Assembly: GCF_040954835.1 (NCBI RefSeq)
Contig: NC_090706.1
Coordinates: forward strand, 23,693,148-23,757,147
Direction of reading: 5' to 3'
DNA: 64,000 nt
Origin: Lepisosteus oculatus
Taxonomy: Eukaryota; Chordata; Actinopteri; Semionotiformes; Lepisosteidae
Shown here piece by piece: positions 41,060-53,600 of the stretch. Both the position numbers and the translations under genes were made by a program. The notes under the pieces were generated by a model, which was not told the origin of the DNA, ran no database searches, and saw only the letters and a list, made by a program, of their open reading frames with translations. Position 1 is the first letter of the stretch, and each line of letters begins with the position of its first letter.

Positions 41060-42200
41060 TTCAATAAATTGAATAGAATTTATTCTAGTAAAATAACTCT
41101 TCAGTCTTCTGATTCTGGATACCTGTGAATGAATGTGGGGCAGGGTGACAGAGGAATATTTCAGACCAAGTGTGATGCATGGAGGTTGTGGCCACCACCT
41201 TCAGTATGAATAGGCTTGTCAAAATGCTCCAGACACACCCCTTTCAGCCTCCTACAAGAGTGGTGTTTTCCATGGCCCCCTCATTGGGGCAACCAGGAAA
41301 TGTGGTGCATATTGTAATGTGAGAGTCCTCTAGGCCCACAGCTTGTCGACTCTCAGGCCCAGAGTCTCTAACTCAACCACACCACTATCTTCTAGGAGTC
41401 CCTCTCCTCACCGAGCCCCTCACTCAAGGTTTCTCAGCCTCAACATACTTCACCAGATGATGTTCTTTAGCTAGGAGCCTTCTTGATCTTCAATGACACA
41501 CAACATGGAGCTTCCTACTCCCCAGTGACACACAGCTACAAGGGTTTCCCTTCACATAGCCCTTGGACTGCCAACATCCACTCTAGCACTGCCATACTCT
41601 TCTGGTGTCACCAGTCTGGGTCTCACACACATATAGTCTCTAGCATCTCACTGTCACACTGAGACTTTTGGGTGTGAAAATTAGTATAACATGTTTCTAT
41701 TTAGGCAAAGAGAATAGTTGCTGGCTCCTTTTCTGTGATAAGTTCATTTTAATTGCCAATTGCTCACCTATCAGAGCATTATAGGGTGTGACGGGCAGAG
41801 ACTACAGTGTGTTGTAGCCACTGCTAAATGATAAAAAACTCATCTAAATTATAAGAAGGTTTGAGAGCTTGCAAATATAGCTAAGGCTCCACCTTAGAGG
41901 TAGATTTTATTTTGCCTCAGCTGTGTAGTAGCCAAAAGTTTAATTCATGCTCATGCAAAAAGTATAGTGTGATCGTGTACCAGTACCAGTAGAGCGCTTG
42001 TTATTTCTGTGCGGTGTGCCAGTGTGTAATTGTCTGAGGAGGTTTCTGTTGTCCTGTATAGGAGAGAATCCTTTTTGAACTAGGAGAATAGATCGTCTTT
42101 TAGATCAGCGCAATTATTTGTGTAGCCGGCTTGGGAACATATTCAGTTCTAAGTTGAACACTGTCTGCGGGCGCATGGGGATCTTAAAGCGCAGCCCTGA
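41060..42200. other. Stretch upstream of the SLC10 gene
   Basis: 41100-41700 is C/T-rich and repeat-like but I cannot classify it. 42000-42390 should hold the SLC10 promoter and 5' UTR, including a short GC-rich patch around 42165-42260. No coding exon found. Confidence 0.35.
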
Positions 42201-42393
42201 TAAGCCTCAGGTGCTGTAGCTGCGCATTCCCACGCGCCGCGGAGTGGGGAGTGCAGTGGGAGGTGTGTTCCACTGTCACAATAGTTATAAACCAAAAGGA
42301 GGAAGTTATTCTTGAGGTTAGTTTTCCCACCTTGTATTTGAAGACACAACTGAAAAGAGTCCAGCAAGTGGTGACTAGGCACAAAATCCAAAT

Positions 42394-45300
42394 ATGGAAC
42401 AAAACTGGAATGGAACAAGCAACAATGGCACTTTGCTGGATTCAAATGAGATTGATGACCTTGTGGGTGTGATCTACTCAGTGGTATTAGTTGTGACATT
42501 GGTAATTGTCATGTTCTCAATGGGTTGCTCTTCAGATACACAGAAACTCTGGTTCCATATGAAAAAGCCATGGGCTCTGTGCACTGGATTCTTGTGTCAA
42601 GCTGGGCTGATGCCTCTCTCCTGCTTCCTCTTTGCACTGGCATTCAAAATGAAAGCCTCTCATGCCATTGCAGTAATTATGATGGGGAGCTGTCCTGGGG
42701 GCATTACCTCAAATCTGGCAACTTATTGGATGGATGGAGATATAGACCTCAGGTAAGAAATGTAAGACTGAATCAAGATCTGTTGCATCACAAGCCTACC
42801 ATTGCTGAACTTTGTTTTGACTATTTGCAAAGAAAGCTTGGAATCCTATGTATTGAGTGTTATTGAAGAGAGCCAAGATGTATTTTGACACATTTGTGAG
42901 TGTTTTAAGAATTGTGATTGTGTCCTATATAAATATCCATGACTTGTGATTTGCCATATTGTACAGTGTACTACACTATAGAAGCCAGTGTGCTGTCAAG
43001 CAGGCTTCAAAAACATCAAATGAAAAAAAGTGCAATGATCTGAGACATTTGTACAATTTTCTATTGGAGCTCTTTAAATATTGGGGTATTTTCTGTAAAA
43101 AACCTATAGGTGACCTATAGGTTATTTTCATAAAATATGTAATCATGACTAGATGAGTTATTGTTGTCCTTTCACTGGTATTCATATGTTGATAGATCTG
43201 TAAAATTATGCTCATTTAGATTTTAATTTAAGATTAAATTTAAGATTTAAGTTCCAATAGAAAATGGAGATATTTCTGTAGGTAATTTTATCAAGGGATA
43301 TTAACTTAACAGTACAAATGTCTTAGATCATTGCAATTTTTTTTTCATTTGATGTTTTTAAATTATGTTTTACACATATGGCGGAATATCGTTTACTTTT
43401 TTTTTCCTCTCTCGGACTTATGACGGTCTCTGAGCAACTTTTTAAACCGGCATGTACTACGGGCAAACCGGGCTCTTTTGTTTACACCAGAAACCAGCTC
43501 TTCATGTTACAAAGTCGGCAATGTTCTCGGGTGAGCGATTGGAGATCCCCAGAGAACTAGTAATACAACGGAGTAGAGGCTGTAGATCCGGAGAAACGTG
43601 TCGGGCTAAAAAAATAAGCTATAAACCTTTTTTACCCTCCATCATAATGGGGAATGTACGATCTCTTGGCAACAAGATGGAGGAGTTAGCGGAACTGACG
43701 AGGAACCAGTCGGAATATCTTGAGTCCTGTATTAAGTGCTTCACAGAGACATGGTTGAACGAACTGGTTCCCGACGCTAATGCTACAAAAGAAGGTTTTC
43801 AGATGCGTGCGGATCGGAAAACCAAGGAGAGCGGTAAAAAGAGAGGAGGAGGGCCGGCAGTGTTTGTGAATAACAGATGTTGTAACCTTAATCATACTGC
43901 TGTAAAAGAACAGCTATGCACCCCGCTCATTGAGCTATCAGTTAACCTGCGGCCATATTACCTACCCAGGGTGTTCTCGCACGTTACTGTTGTGTTGCTG
44001 TATGTCCCGCCCTCTGCCGACGCAGTCCCAGCGTGTGACGTCATACACAGTTGCAGATGGACTACAAGGCGTGTTCCTGATCACTGGTGATTTTAATCAT
44101 GTTTCGCTCTCCTCTCCTCTGCCTACTTTTAGTCAGCTTGTTAAATGCCCTACAAGAGATAATAAGACTTTGGACTGGCTGTATGCTTATGTCAAGAATG
44201 CCTACAGCTCCTAATCACTCCCCCCCCTTGGCAGATCTGACCACAACCTTGTTCATCTCCTATCTCTGTACAGGCCTCTGCCTCTTGTCCTACAACAACC
44301 AGTGACCACCAGGACAGTAAGAAGGTAGTCAGCGGAGGCTAATGATGCACTGATGGACTGTTTTGAAACAACAGACTGGGAGATAGTCTGTGAGCCTTAT
44401 GGAGATGACATTGATGGTTTTACCCACTGCATCACTGACTACATAAACTTCTGTGTTGACAGTGCAGTGCCCACCAGGAAAGTGTGCTGCTCCTCCAATA
44501 ATAAACCCTGTGTCACCAGTGATCTGAAGGCCATCCAGATACACTATACTGTAAACAGGCGCCGTCCTTTGGATGAGACATAAAACCGAGGTCCTGACTC
44601 TCTGTGGTCATTAAAAATCCCAGGGTGTTTCTCGAAAAGAGTAGGGGTGTAACCCCGGCGTCCTGGCCATATTTCCCATTGGCCCTTACCAATCATGGCC
44701 TCCAAATAATCCCCATCTATGAATTGGCTTCATTAGTCTCCTCTCCTCCCCACTGATAGCTGATGTGTGGTGAGCGTTCTAGCGCATATGGCTGCAGTCG
44801 CATCATCCACGTGGATGCTGCACATTGGTGGTGGTGGAGGGGTGTCCCCATTACTTGTAAAGCGCTTTGAGTGGAGTGTCCTGAAAAGCGCTATATAAGT
44901 GTAAGCAATTATTATTATTATTATTAATTGCATGTCACTAAAACTTGTCCTGGCTCTGAAGCTGCAATAGTCCAGCTTTCCACAGGAGCAGTAAGAAACA
45001 GGTATTTCCTCTTCAGCCCGTGAAGAGGCCCATAGTCCTTTCCAGTGCTCCTTTGCCATGGAGAAATCTTTGCCATGGCAGCAGGTATGCCGTGGTCACG
45101 TATATAAAATGTCGGGTTTTAATACGACCACTCTCACCATGAGTGTCAGTGATTGCGTTTTCCCACAGGCCCAGTTTCGTGTTCACCTTGGTGATCCTTC
45201 CTGTCCAGTTTATGGTCTCGTTGTCCTGGCTCTAAAAATGAAACCCCTAGTATCATTCCATGCAGAACTTGAAACCTTCTGGTGCTGTGTTCCTGTCCCT

Positions 45301-48300
45301 GCAGGTTCCAAAAAACTTGACTCTACTCTTTTGGCAGTGGAGCTTCAAGGCCAAGGCCCTAGAGTACCGCTTCATAACCTGCAATGCTCTCTGCAAACAC
45401 TTGTCTGGGTTCAGGAACAGCGTTGTCTGTATACTGGGAGATATTGAGGACTTCCCCTGTGCCTCCTGATATCACCAGGCCTTCAATGATGGGGTTCTAT
45501 CTCACCGCCTCTGCCAGTGGCTTTGTAAAGAGAACGTAGCGAATTCAGGTTCGGCGAGGACGGACTCAGTGACTCAGACACTCATTGAGTAGAGAAAACA
45601 GCACTTATATTAAACTTCGGTACAGCCAGCACAGCACACCTGTGCCCATGTGCCAGCAGGGAAAACGACAGACAGAGAGGGAGAGAGAACGAGCCAGCGC
45701 CAGAGCGAGAGTGAGCTAGAGAGAGAGCGACACAAGGGTGTGAAACCAACTATTTACACGAAAACGGGCGATCTCCCCAGACTCCTCAGCCTGTTTCACA
45801 GTGGGTCAGCTGCACTGGTCAGCAGCTTTCCTAATCCGTGCCTTGACCACTACCACTCCCATCCTGCCCATCGCTGCGTACCCCAGCCGGGCGCTCTTCG
45901 GCCGCAGCGCTGGGCGAATGCGCTACAAGAACATAGAGAAGAGGTGAAAGAGGACACTCTTGTCTTACTCCGGATTCCTGGGGGATGAATTCTCCCAGCT
46001 GTCCGTTGGCCCTGCTGTATCTATATCTATACAGTTATACAGTTATTACAGATATAGATATCTACAGTATCTATATCCAGCAGCTGAAACTTTCTCAGAA
46101 TCCAAACTATCCAATAACTCACTCCTTGCACTCCAGGTCAGACCATAGTTGAACTGCTTTGCCGCACTGATGCTCAAATTTTGTTTTACAGCATGTGTAT
46201 GACTACAGTCTCTACACTCCTGTCCTTTGGGACTCTTCCTCTGTGTTTCTTCATCTACACAAGCAAATGGACTGCTGCTGGTAGTATCTCTATACCCTTT
46301 GAAAAAATAGGTAAGGTGATTTCAACTCTGCAATACAGACTGTGCTTACAGAAACTGCATCTAGGGACTAGAAGGATCTGAGAATGGGAGAAATAACTGT
46401 TTCAGAGGATTGTGCTGTAGTCATGTTAAACCATAGACTAAAACTAGACTTCACATCTTTACAGGATTAACCATGGTTTCAGTTTTTGTTCCAACTTCTT
46501 TTGGATTACTCCTGAACGTAAAATGGCCAGCTACAGCAAGATGTATTGCAAAGGTAAGTGAGGAAAAGCCTCCTGCATGTCAACCTCACCTTGCATAATT
46601 TCTGTTAACCCTAGAAGTCCTCTTCTGGCAATCAGCAGAATTTCCTCTCTTTATTTGCCTCCCCTTCTCACAACTTTTACCCTTTCAATCTGGGTGAAAA
46701 GGAGCTAACATCAAACCCACATGTCCTGTGCCTGTGACATCCTTCAGTAACTCATCTTCACTGTATCTTTTCATCCACTGCTAGCTGAGTCCCACAGACA
46801 TATTAGTTATTTCAGTCCTGCTCCAAGAATGTCTGTCTGCTTCCTCTCTCTTCTGGCTGATCTCATTTGGTCACTCATCCAGGCTTCCGTTTGCACCACA
46901 CTCAGTATCCAGGTATGTCTAATTATAAACCTGTTTACACTTACTCAGCAGCCATCTTTACTGAACCAAGATGGAAGGTTCCCAAATAAGCCTCCTTTCA
47001 AACCAGCACTGCAGGATGGTGATTCTTTGTTTAAGCACTAATTTTCTATTAAAAAGCAAACAAAATATTATGAGAAGAAAACTAATCATATATAGCAGTG
47101 AACTTTCTTCACAGAGTTGTACATTAAAATATGTTGATAAACTATGTGCTACTGATAAAATAACATTTGTGGCGTTTTTAGAGATCTATTTGACCTTTAC
47201 TTAGGAGATCTGTAACTCTCTGTCTTGAGTGTGGCACATTTGACTTTCCCTAGGTCGGTGTGTCTCTCGGGAGCTTTCTGCTCATTGCTTGCATGGTCGT
47301 CTCAATAATCCTTTACAAAGACATGTGGGACATGGATGCTTCTCTTTTGTTTACTGGAATCATTACTCCTTGTGTCGGATATGGGTTTGGGTTTCTCTTG
47401 GCAAGAATGGCTTGTCAGTCATGGAAGAGGTAAGAATACGTTACAAAATATTGCCATCATAGATTCTCTCAAGAAATGCATTTGTGTTGTAGAGAAAACC
47501 GGTTCAGGGACGCCAAATATGTAATCATAGTGGCTCTCTGAAGGCACCAGTTCTGTAGGGTTTGGGCATTTACTGAGACAATTATTAATTGTAGCAGTAA
47601 ATCACAAAGTTGATTCTTTTGGTGGCTTTAGAATCCAACCATGCGACATAACTCAAACAACGCGCACACACAGGTACTAATACACGAGGATACATTTATT
47701 AATACATAGAATATGCATGAAAAACTAACAGATCTTATCGAGAGGGTTATCAGAATACAAAAGGTATATTCGGTCAGTTACAAAGTGTTACACATATCAA
47801 GAGGACATACGTTCAGTATATCATTCATTAAGACCGTTTCGTAAAGTGAACTTGGTTACAACTTCTACATTAGATACTCAAACAAGTACATAACTCTTAG
47901 GAATTAAATTGATATCAACTGGTTTGGATAACAATTGAATTCTCGAGCTGTAATGCATTGAAGTTGAATACTCATCCAATTTTTGGGGATTCAGATCTCC
48001 TGCGGGCACAAAGAAACAGTTGCAGGCTGTTGCTGTCCAATCCGCGCTCTCTGGCTCGGTGCCAGGCTGTGCTGTGCGGCTTGCGACGGTGCGCTGCTGA
48101 TGCTCACTGTTGGCATTAACTAGCAAAGTTTGTGCACAGGAGAAAAGATGACTGTGGGTCCCAGCAAGTCAGGAAGAGGACTGGTTCGTTCCTGATGAAG
48201 AGCTAGTTCTGAATAGTGATTCAGCTGTCCACAGTTCCGACCTGTTCACAAGGCCTGCTGCTGGTTACTCTCTGGCAACCTCCACTCTAGACTCTTAGAA

Positions 48301-50317
48301 CAAAGGAAAGTTCTGGCACTCGGACACACTGGCCGTTCCGTGGTTGTCCGGGCTGAGTCTCAGGATGGTCAGGAGGCGCGCTGCGAGAATGTCCTGCCCT
48401 TGGGAGCCTTCTGCTCCTGGGCCGTCCTGCCCTGGAATTCTCCTTTGAATTCCCTTTAGAATTGTTGAATCTGAATCTGAATCTTGTTGAATCTTACAGG
48501 CTCTCTGTGTTGCCTGTTTTTACCTGGAGGAACTTCAGCTCATTGATTGGCTGAAAGTTCCATGGGCATCAGAGTCCCACGTGGGTTACTCGGCCCTACC
48601 AGTCCCTGATTGGTTGATCAAGGTGAGATATGAGTCACTTAGTCCTGACACTTAGTAATGCAGTCCAGATGTCCAACTCGCACTCCCTAGACAGATAGGC
48701 GCCAATGGGTGACCATTGATCATGATAGCCAGGCTTAGCTAAGTGCATCCCCCTTTGGGAGCTGTCCTTGGACCTTAAATCACCTTGCATGAATGGTTTC
48801 TCTGTGGCTGCACCACAGAGATGAACAGAGAAATGAGGCCTAATTTGGGAAAGCTCAGAAACACTTAATTCTGCCTTATTATTAAGCCTCGCCGCTACAG
48901 TGTCCTTATTTAGATCAGGAACAGTATGTGAGTAAGAGAAACTTAGCTGATCTCTTTTTTAAAAAACAAAAGGGTTGATGGGTTATCAAAAAGAGAGTGC
49001 AACAGCACTTGAAACATGTCAAATGGTGAAAAAGTGCCAGGAGAGAATGAGATGGTGAGTTAGTAAAATAGGTGGGACTGGGGCAGAGGGAGCTCATGGA
49101 CAGGACAATTGTCCAGGTTGCTGCCTTATGACCTCCCCCTGTCCAGTTATATTTCCATCATCTTGTCCTTGCTTTTAGGTGTCGAACTATCTCTCTGGAA
49201 ACTGGTGTTCAGAATGCTACCATGTGTAGCACCATCCTTCAGGTTTCATTCCCAAAAATGATGGTTGGCGAGATGGTTTTCTACCCTATGGTTTATTCCT
49301 GTAGCTTCACATTTTTTGCAATAGGACTTATAGCTGGTAAGTATGCATTGCAAATGAGGATTTCAACAGACTAGATGTTAATACTGAAAACATTTTACCA
49401 AAACTAAAAACCCTCTTTTTCTTTTACAGACCACAGGGTCTAATCCCACCAGTCACTCAGCTGATGTCATAGAATAACTGAACTAAAAATGTCAAATTTG
49501 ATACTTGATGGGCACAGACTGAAAGGCTCTTGTACAGCTCTTTAATGGTCATAGATTTACAACAATATAGTAACTTGAGGTATATCATGGTTCAAACAGC
49601 AGGTGTCTGGACATCTAGCAAGAGATGATTGAAATGTGTTAATTAGATTTGTCACCTGCTTGCTTAATGTATGAAAATGAATCTGTAAAATATCTGTTAT
49701 AATTTGCTATTCCTCCACTATAGTAGATATTATTAAATTAACTCCATTTACGCATTTTAGGTTATACTAACATCAGCTGCTCCCCAAAATATTTGTTTGC
49801 ATATTACATATATTTTTTTTTCTTCCACTTGAACAGGAATGGCATGAATGTTTCTTAAATCACATCTATTTCAGTGATTAAAAGATAGAACCATTGTTCA
49901 ATTTGAGCTCATTAAGCAAAAGGTTTATAAAATGCAAAATTCCAATCCTCCATGTGTAATTAAGCTTTGATGATTGGAACATTAGGTTAGCAGTTTGTTC
50001 TGAACAAATGTGGATATTGCACTTCCAATGTGGAAGTGACTCAACACACTTGGCCATCCTAACCAATTTGTGACAGTCTAATTAATGTGATTGCATAATT
50101 CAAAAATGTTCAATCTTCCCCGACTTGGGTATATTGTGACCTTTTCACTTTTACAGCTTACAGAATTTACAGAGGATATAGGAAGAAGACAGATGCAGAG
50201 TTGATGAGAACTGAAGTGGTCTTTACAGCCCTCACAAGAGAATCCACCGATGGGATGAACACAGATGATTTCCCTTCATCTTCCACAGAAAAAAAAATGG
50301 GGGAAAATGATGTATAA
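42394..50317 (+). CDS. SLC10A2-like sodium/bile-acid (or steroid) cotransporter (complete, 6 exons)
   Basis: Exons 42394-42752, 46192-46310, 46465-46553, 47254-47429, 49179-49336 and 50157-50317 join in frame with GT-AG introns to 353 residues (human ASBT 348, NTCP 349) and the six-exon layout of SLC10A2. Features include two N-glycosylation sites near the N terminus (N6, N11, both NGT), the family signature MFSMGC, GSCPGGITSNLATYWMDGD, TTVSTLLSFGTLPLC and the sodium-site region ETGVQNATMCSTILQ, with the Glu and Gln that bind sodium in ASBT. Nine or ten transmembrane helices are expected in the plasma membrane. Overall it resembles SLC10A2/A6 more than SLC10A1, but I cannot name the paralogue; the C-terminal half is divergent (FPKMMVGEMVFYPMVYSCSF). 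Large introns 1 and 4 hold a LINE fragment and a solo LTR. AATAAA lies at 50616-50621. Confidence 0.93.
43380..44540 (+). mobile_element. LINE fragment with endonuclease region (L2/CR1-like), in SLC10 intron 1
   Basis: Translations in more than one frame show an APE-type endonuclease region: NVRSLGNKMEELAEL, FTETWLNELVPDANA (catalytic Glu), KKRGGGPAVFVNN, LRPYYLPRVFSHVTVVLLYV, then GDFNHVSL and SDHN-like motifs, then DCFETTDWEIVCEP and ITDYINFC. Frame changes between these motifs show it is dead. No reverse transcriptase domain is present; the element stops at about 44540, where the shared 3' tail begins. Confidence 0.85.
44541..44937 (+). repeat. Shared LINE/5S-SINE 3' tail
   Basis: From ACACTATACTGTAAACAGGC to GCGCTATATAAGTGTAAGCA and (ATT)n, this matches the body and tail of the 5S-SINE at 11951-12500 almost line for line. 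It begins exactly where the LINE endonuclease fragment stops. Confidence 0.85.
44938..46150. other. Unclassified sequence in SLC10 intron 1
   Basis: This is more GC-rich than its surroundings, with a long open frame (45058-45447, plus) that has no recognisable domain and a purine-rich GAGAGAGCGA patch near 45670-45740. It may be an unrecognised mobile element. No terminal repeats were found. Confidence 0.3.
47590..48899 (-). mobile_element. Solo LTR of an LTR retroelement (fossil) in SLC10 intron 4
   Basis: On minus it begins TGTAGCGGCGAGG and ends TTTACTGCTACA, so the ends are the inverted pair TGTAGC/GCTACA of an LTR. An AATAAA followed by a GT-rich stretch lies near the 3' end (plus-strand tttatt at 47695-47700), as expected for the R region. 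Length is about 1.3 kb. No internal region, tRNA primer site or second LTR flanks it, so it is a solo LTR. Family is uncertain (ERV or Gypsy-like). Target duplications are not evident, which suggests some age. Confidence 0.6.
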
Positions 50318-50615
50318 CCTACCTAATTGAATATAAAAGGCTTGAAAGAGGTTGTTTGCATAATATGCACAAATTATTCTTGACAATATAGAAGGATAGA
50401 AACAGTTGTCACTTAAGGTTTAGGTTTTTCATTTTGTTCTCATGCTTCTAAGATGCAGTATCCTGCTTTTCTGACACATATGAAGAGCAGACCCAGAGCA
50501 GATATATTCCTATTATTATATTTTCTGTTCTGATGATATTGTAAGTCAACAGCATTAATGTAGCTGTGTCTTGTGTGTGCAGTATCTCACATTCCCTTAT
50601 TAGTGTATGGTTTTT

Positions 50616-50621
50616 AATAAA
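50616..50621 (+). terminator. Polyadenylation signal of the SLC10 gene
   Basis: AATAAA about 300 bp after the stop codon, preceded by uninterrupted 3' UTR and followed within 30 bp by GT-rich sequence (GTGTTGTTAATATT). Confidence 0.65.
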
Positions 50622-50649
50622 CTGCCCAGCTTCTGAAATGTGTTGTTAA

Positions 50650-53600
50650 TATTTTTAAACTTGGATTATTATTAACTGACAATATAATTTTAGTCCTAGT
50701 ATCAAATGAATTAAGGTAGTATCAATACATCATGTCTCAATCATATACTTGTGTATATTGTTGGCTATTTCCACCTATCCAGGACTAAAATGTAGATGAG
50801 GAATAGGTCTGTCCTCTCTATTACACACCATTACAACTGCACAAGTCTACCTATTTAGAAAAAGATTATCTAAATGTCTGGTGTTCACTATTGCTGGACC
50901 CCTGTTATTCTCTCCTCACTGTTCAATTCTACACATTTTCAACACAATTTAGATCTGGGCTAAGTATCAGTAAGTCTACTGTTTAAACATTGTTCTCTGT
51001 TAGGAATGCTTTGGTGAGCTTCGTGGTGTGTGGATTGGGCATTATCATCAAGAACAAATCAAGACAATGTTGGACAGCCAATAATTGCACAACTTTGTCA
51101 ATAAAGCCCTGGGCTGTGAAATCTCTGCTGCATCATTGCCTTATTTTCAAAAGGATTTCGTGAAATAACAGATTGCCTGAAGCAGTTTCCTTGTCTACTT
51201 CACCCATTAGTACAAAATTTGTTATTTATACAATTAGTGTATGACCCCCCTCAACACAGAAACATACAGTACTTCATTAAAGAACAACATTTTGCCGGTC
51301 TGTCACACCTCTTTCAAAGTGCTTTCTATGTGGTTTTCCCAAACACCTTTTCCAAATCATCGGTCTTACTTAGTGCTTAGGCAACAACATAACTAATTAA
51401 AATAATGCCAAAAACATTTAATCAATATAAAAAATCTGTATTCTAAAAAAGATCACTTGAGAAAAAAGTGTTCTAATGCTCAGTATATAAAGTCTCAAGT
51501 TATCTTCCCTCTTCCACAATAATGATTTGCTTAAGGAAAACCTAAAATAAAAATGTTCACTTTAAGTGCTAGGCTAATGAGGAAAACAACTGTCAAAATG
51601 CACACCTCTTTTTATACTGTTGGTTTGGATAACAATCCACTTCAAAGAGTGGGAGAGGCCAGAATGGCATTAATCAAACTATCTGCCTTTTATATGTTTA
51701 GCTGTCACTCTAGAACCAGGTATTCAGAACAGTGTGGCACCAATCTTGAAGTGTTATTTTCAAGATGTTTAGCGAGACTTTTTATTCCACTCTTAATGCT
51801 TGCATATTCATCCGTGGAATAATATAGCTGGTAAGAGTGCATTGTGCATGGTTCCCTCTTCACTACTCAACAGAATATGCTCATTGCATTACCATCTGCC
51901 AAGAAGCACAAACCTGCCCTAGCAAATACCCTTTTCTCTTTGTCACAGCTTCTGATCCAGTGCAGGATTCTTCTGGAGAGACAGTTCTCCCCTCTCCAGC
52001 TTTTGCTGAGCCACAACATATCCAAATAAAGCCTACCTGCCCAAACACCTCCCTCACAACTCTGGCTCCCCAAATTTTACTGAGAGAGATCATCTTCTCT
52101 TGGTTTTTGGACCTCTCCTGACTGCTTTCAGACATAAGAGACAGTTTCTATGCTCTCCTCAGATAGGGCTCAGATTCTCAGTATGACATGTCAGCATCCA
52201 GCTGCTATGCAATGTCCTTTTTGTCTTCTGCTTCCAGACCAGACCTCACAAACCTTCCTTAAATCCTCCTACTGAGATACACAGGATCTTCCATGCATCA
52301 CCGATATCGACTCATAAGCACCTTTTTCTTGAACCAGAACCAACATTCCTCAGACAGAATCCAGTAATATCCTTGATCACCCCAGCAATAGTGAAAACCC
52401 CATGGACATGAGCTCAAGTCCCCACACAGCAATTTATGGTGTGTACCTCACAGCCACATTATTTTGGGCAAACAATCACAAGGGACAACTTCAATTCACT
52501 ATTCCAATACTTGGGTTCAGTCTTCTCTGTAATTTAGGAATAGTTACCCTCACACTACAGAGTGTACAAAAATGACAGAAAATAAATTTGAGGACGACCA
52601 ATGCAGAACTGGAAATAAAGACCTAATAGGAGAATGCACCAAAAACTGACACCAAAGCTCAGCTGATTTCTCACATGAACGAGTGAAGAAACAAGTGAGA
52701 ACAGGTCATGTGGAAGATTCCTGACAGTAACTGTGTGGCTTCAGGGACAAAGACAATGCTGGCTTTATTTAGAATTTTCGGACAAAGCAAAATCTCTTGG
52801 AATGTTTGGATAGCTAAAACACAGCTTTAACTTCATAGCACAGCTGCTACTCACAGCTTGTAACTTTGTCAACAGAACGCCAAAAACACCACTGTTCAAC
52901 CAAACTTATTCAGAATACATCCCAATTCACAATTTTCAGTCTTGTGAGGCCTTCACATTTTTGGTGGGTCATCCTCCACAGATGGTAAAATATGTTTCCT
53001 GATTACTAGTAGAAAAGACCAGGTTTATTATCCACCTTGTAGGATATGGATTAGGATATAAATGTGGATGTAGGTATGGACCTTGAGTGAGTATTCACAA
53101 TAATCCTTAACATTGCTTTCCACGACTGAGAAGGAATAAGGAAGAAGTCCCAAGCTTCTAGCAGTGCACACATATTCAGCTTGATACAAGTCTAAAGCAT
53201 TAATATGTGGAAGGTCTTCTGGGTGTACTTCTAAAACTCTCCTCCTTCCCCACTCTGAGTGCCTTAAATTAGTCTAAATTTATTTCCCGTAAAAGAAAAT
53301 TGGTCAACATCTCATAATTAATGCACACTTTCAAACATCATAGAGAACTAGTATTTAATTTTGTTACAGTAATGTACACTACTTTACAAAATGATTTTCT
53401 GCTGTGCTTACATTGTACAGATCATCAGCATTAAAGTCACCTGTGCAAGTACAGGTCACCTTGCGTTCTGAAAGTCTTATAGAAAACTGCTTTTAAAACA
53501 TCTGCACGGGAGCAAAGGATTTATAAATCTAAATGCCAGACACTCACAGGATTTAATGCCTGCTTGGAGGCATAAAACCATAACTATATTAAAGTTCCAT

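Noticed and set aside
42149-42499. Minus-strand frame over the SLC10 first exon
   Set aside because: Antisense shadow of the SLC10 5' UTR and exon 1, with no splice or family support.
45058-45447. 130-codon plus-strand frame as a host gene
   Set aside because: No recognised domain, and it sits in unclassified repeat-like DNA in the middle of SLC10 intron 1.
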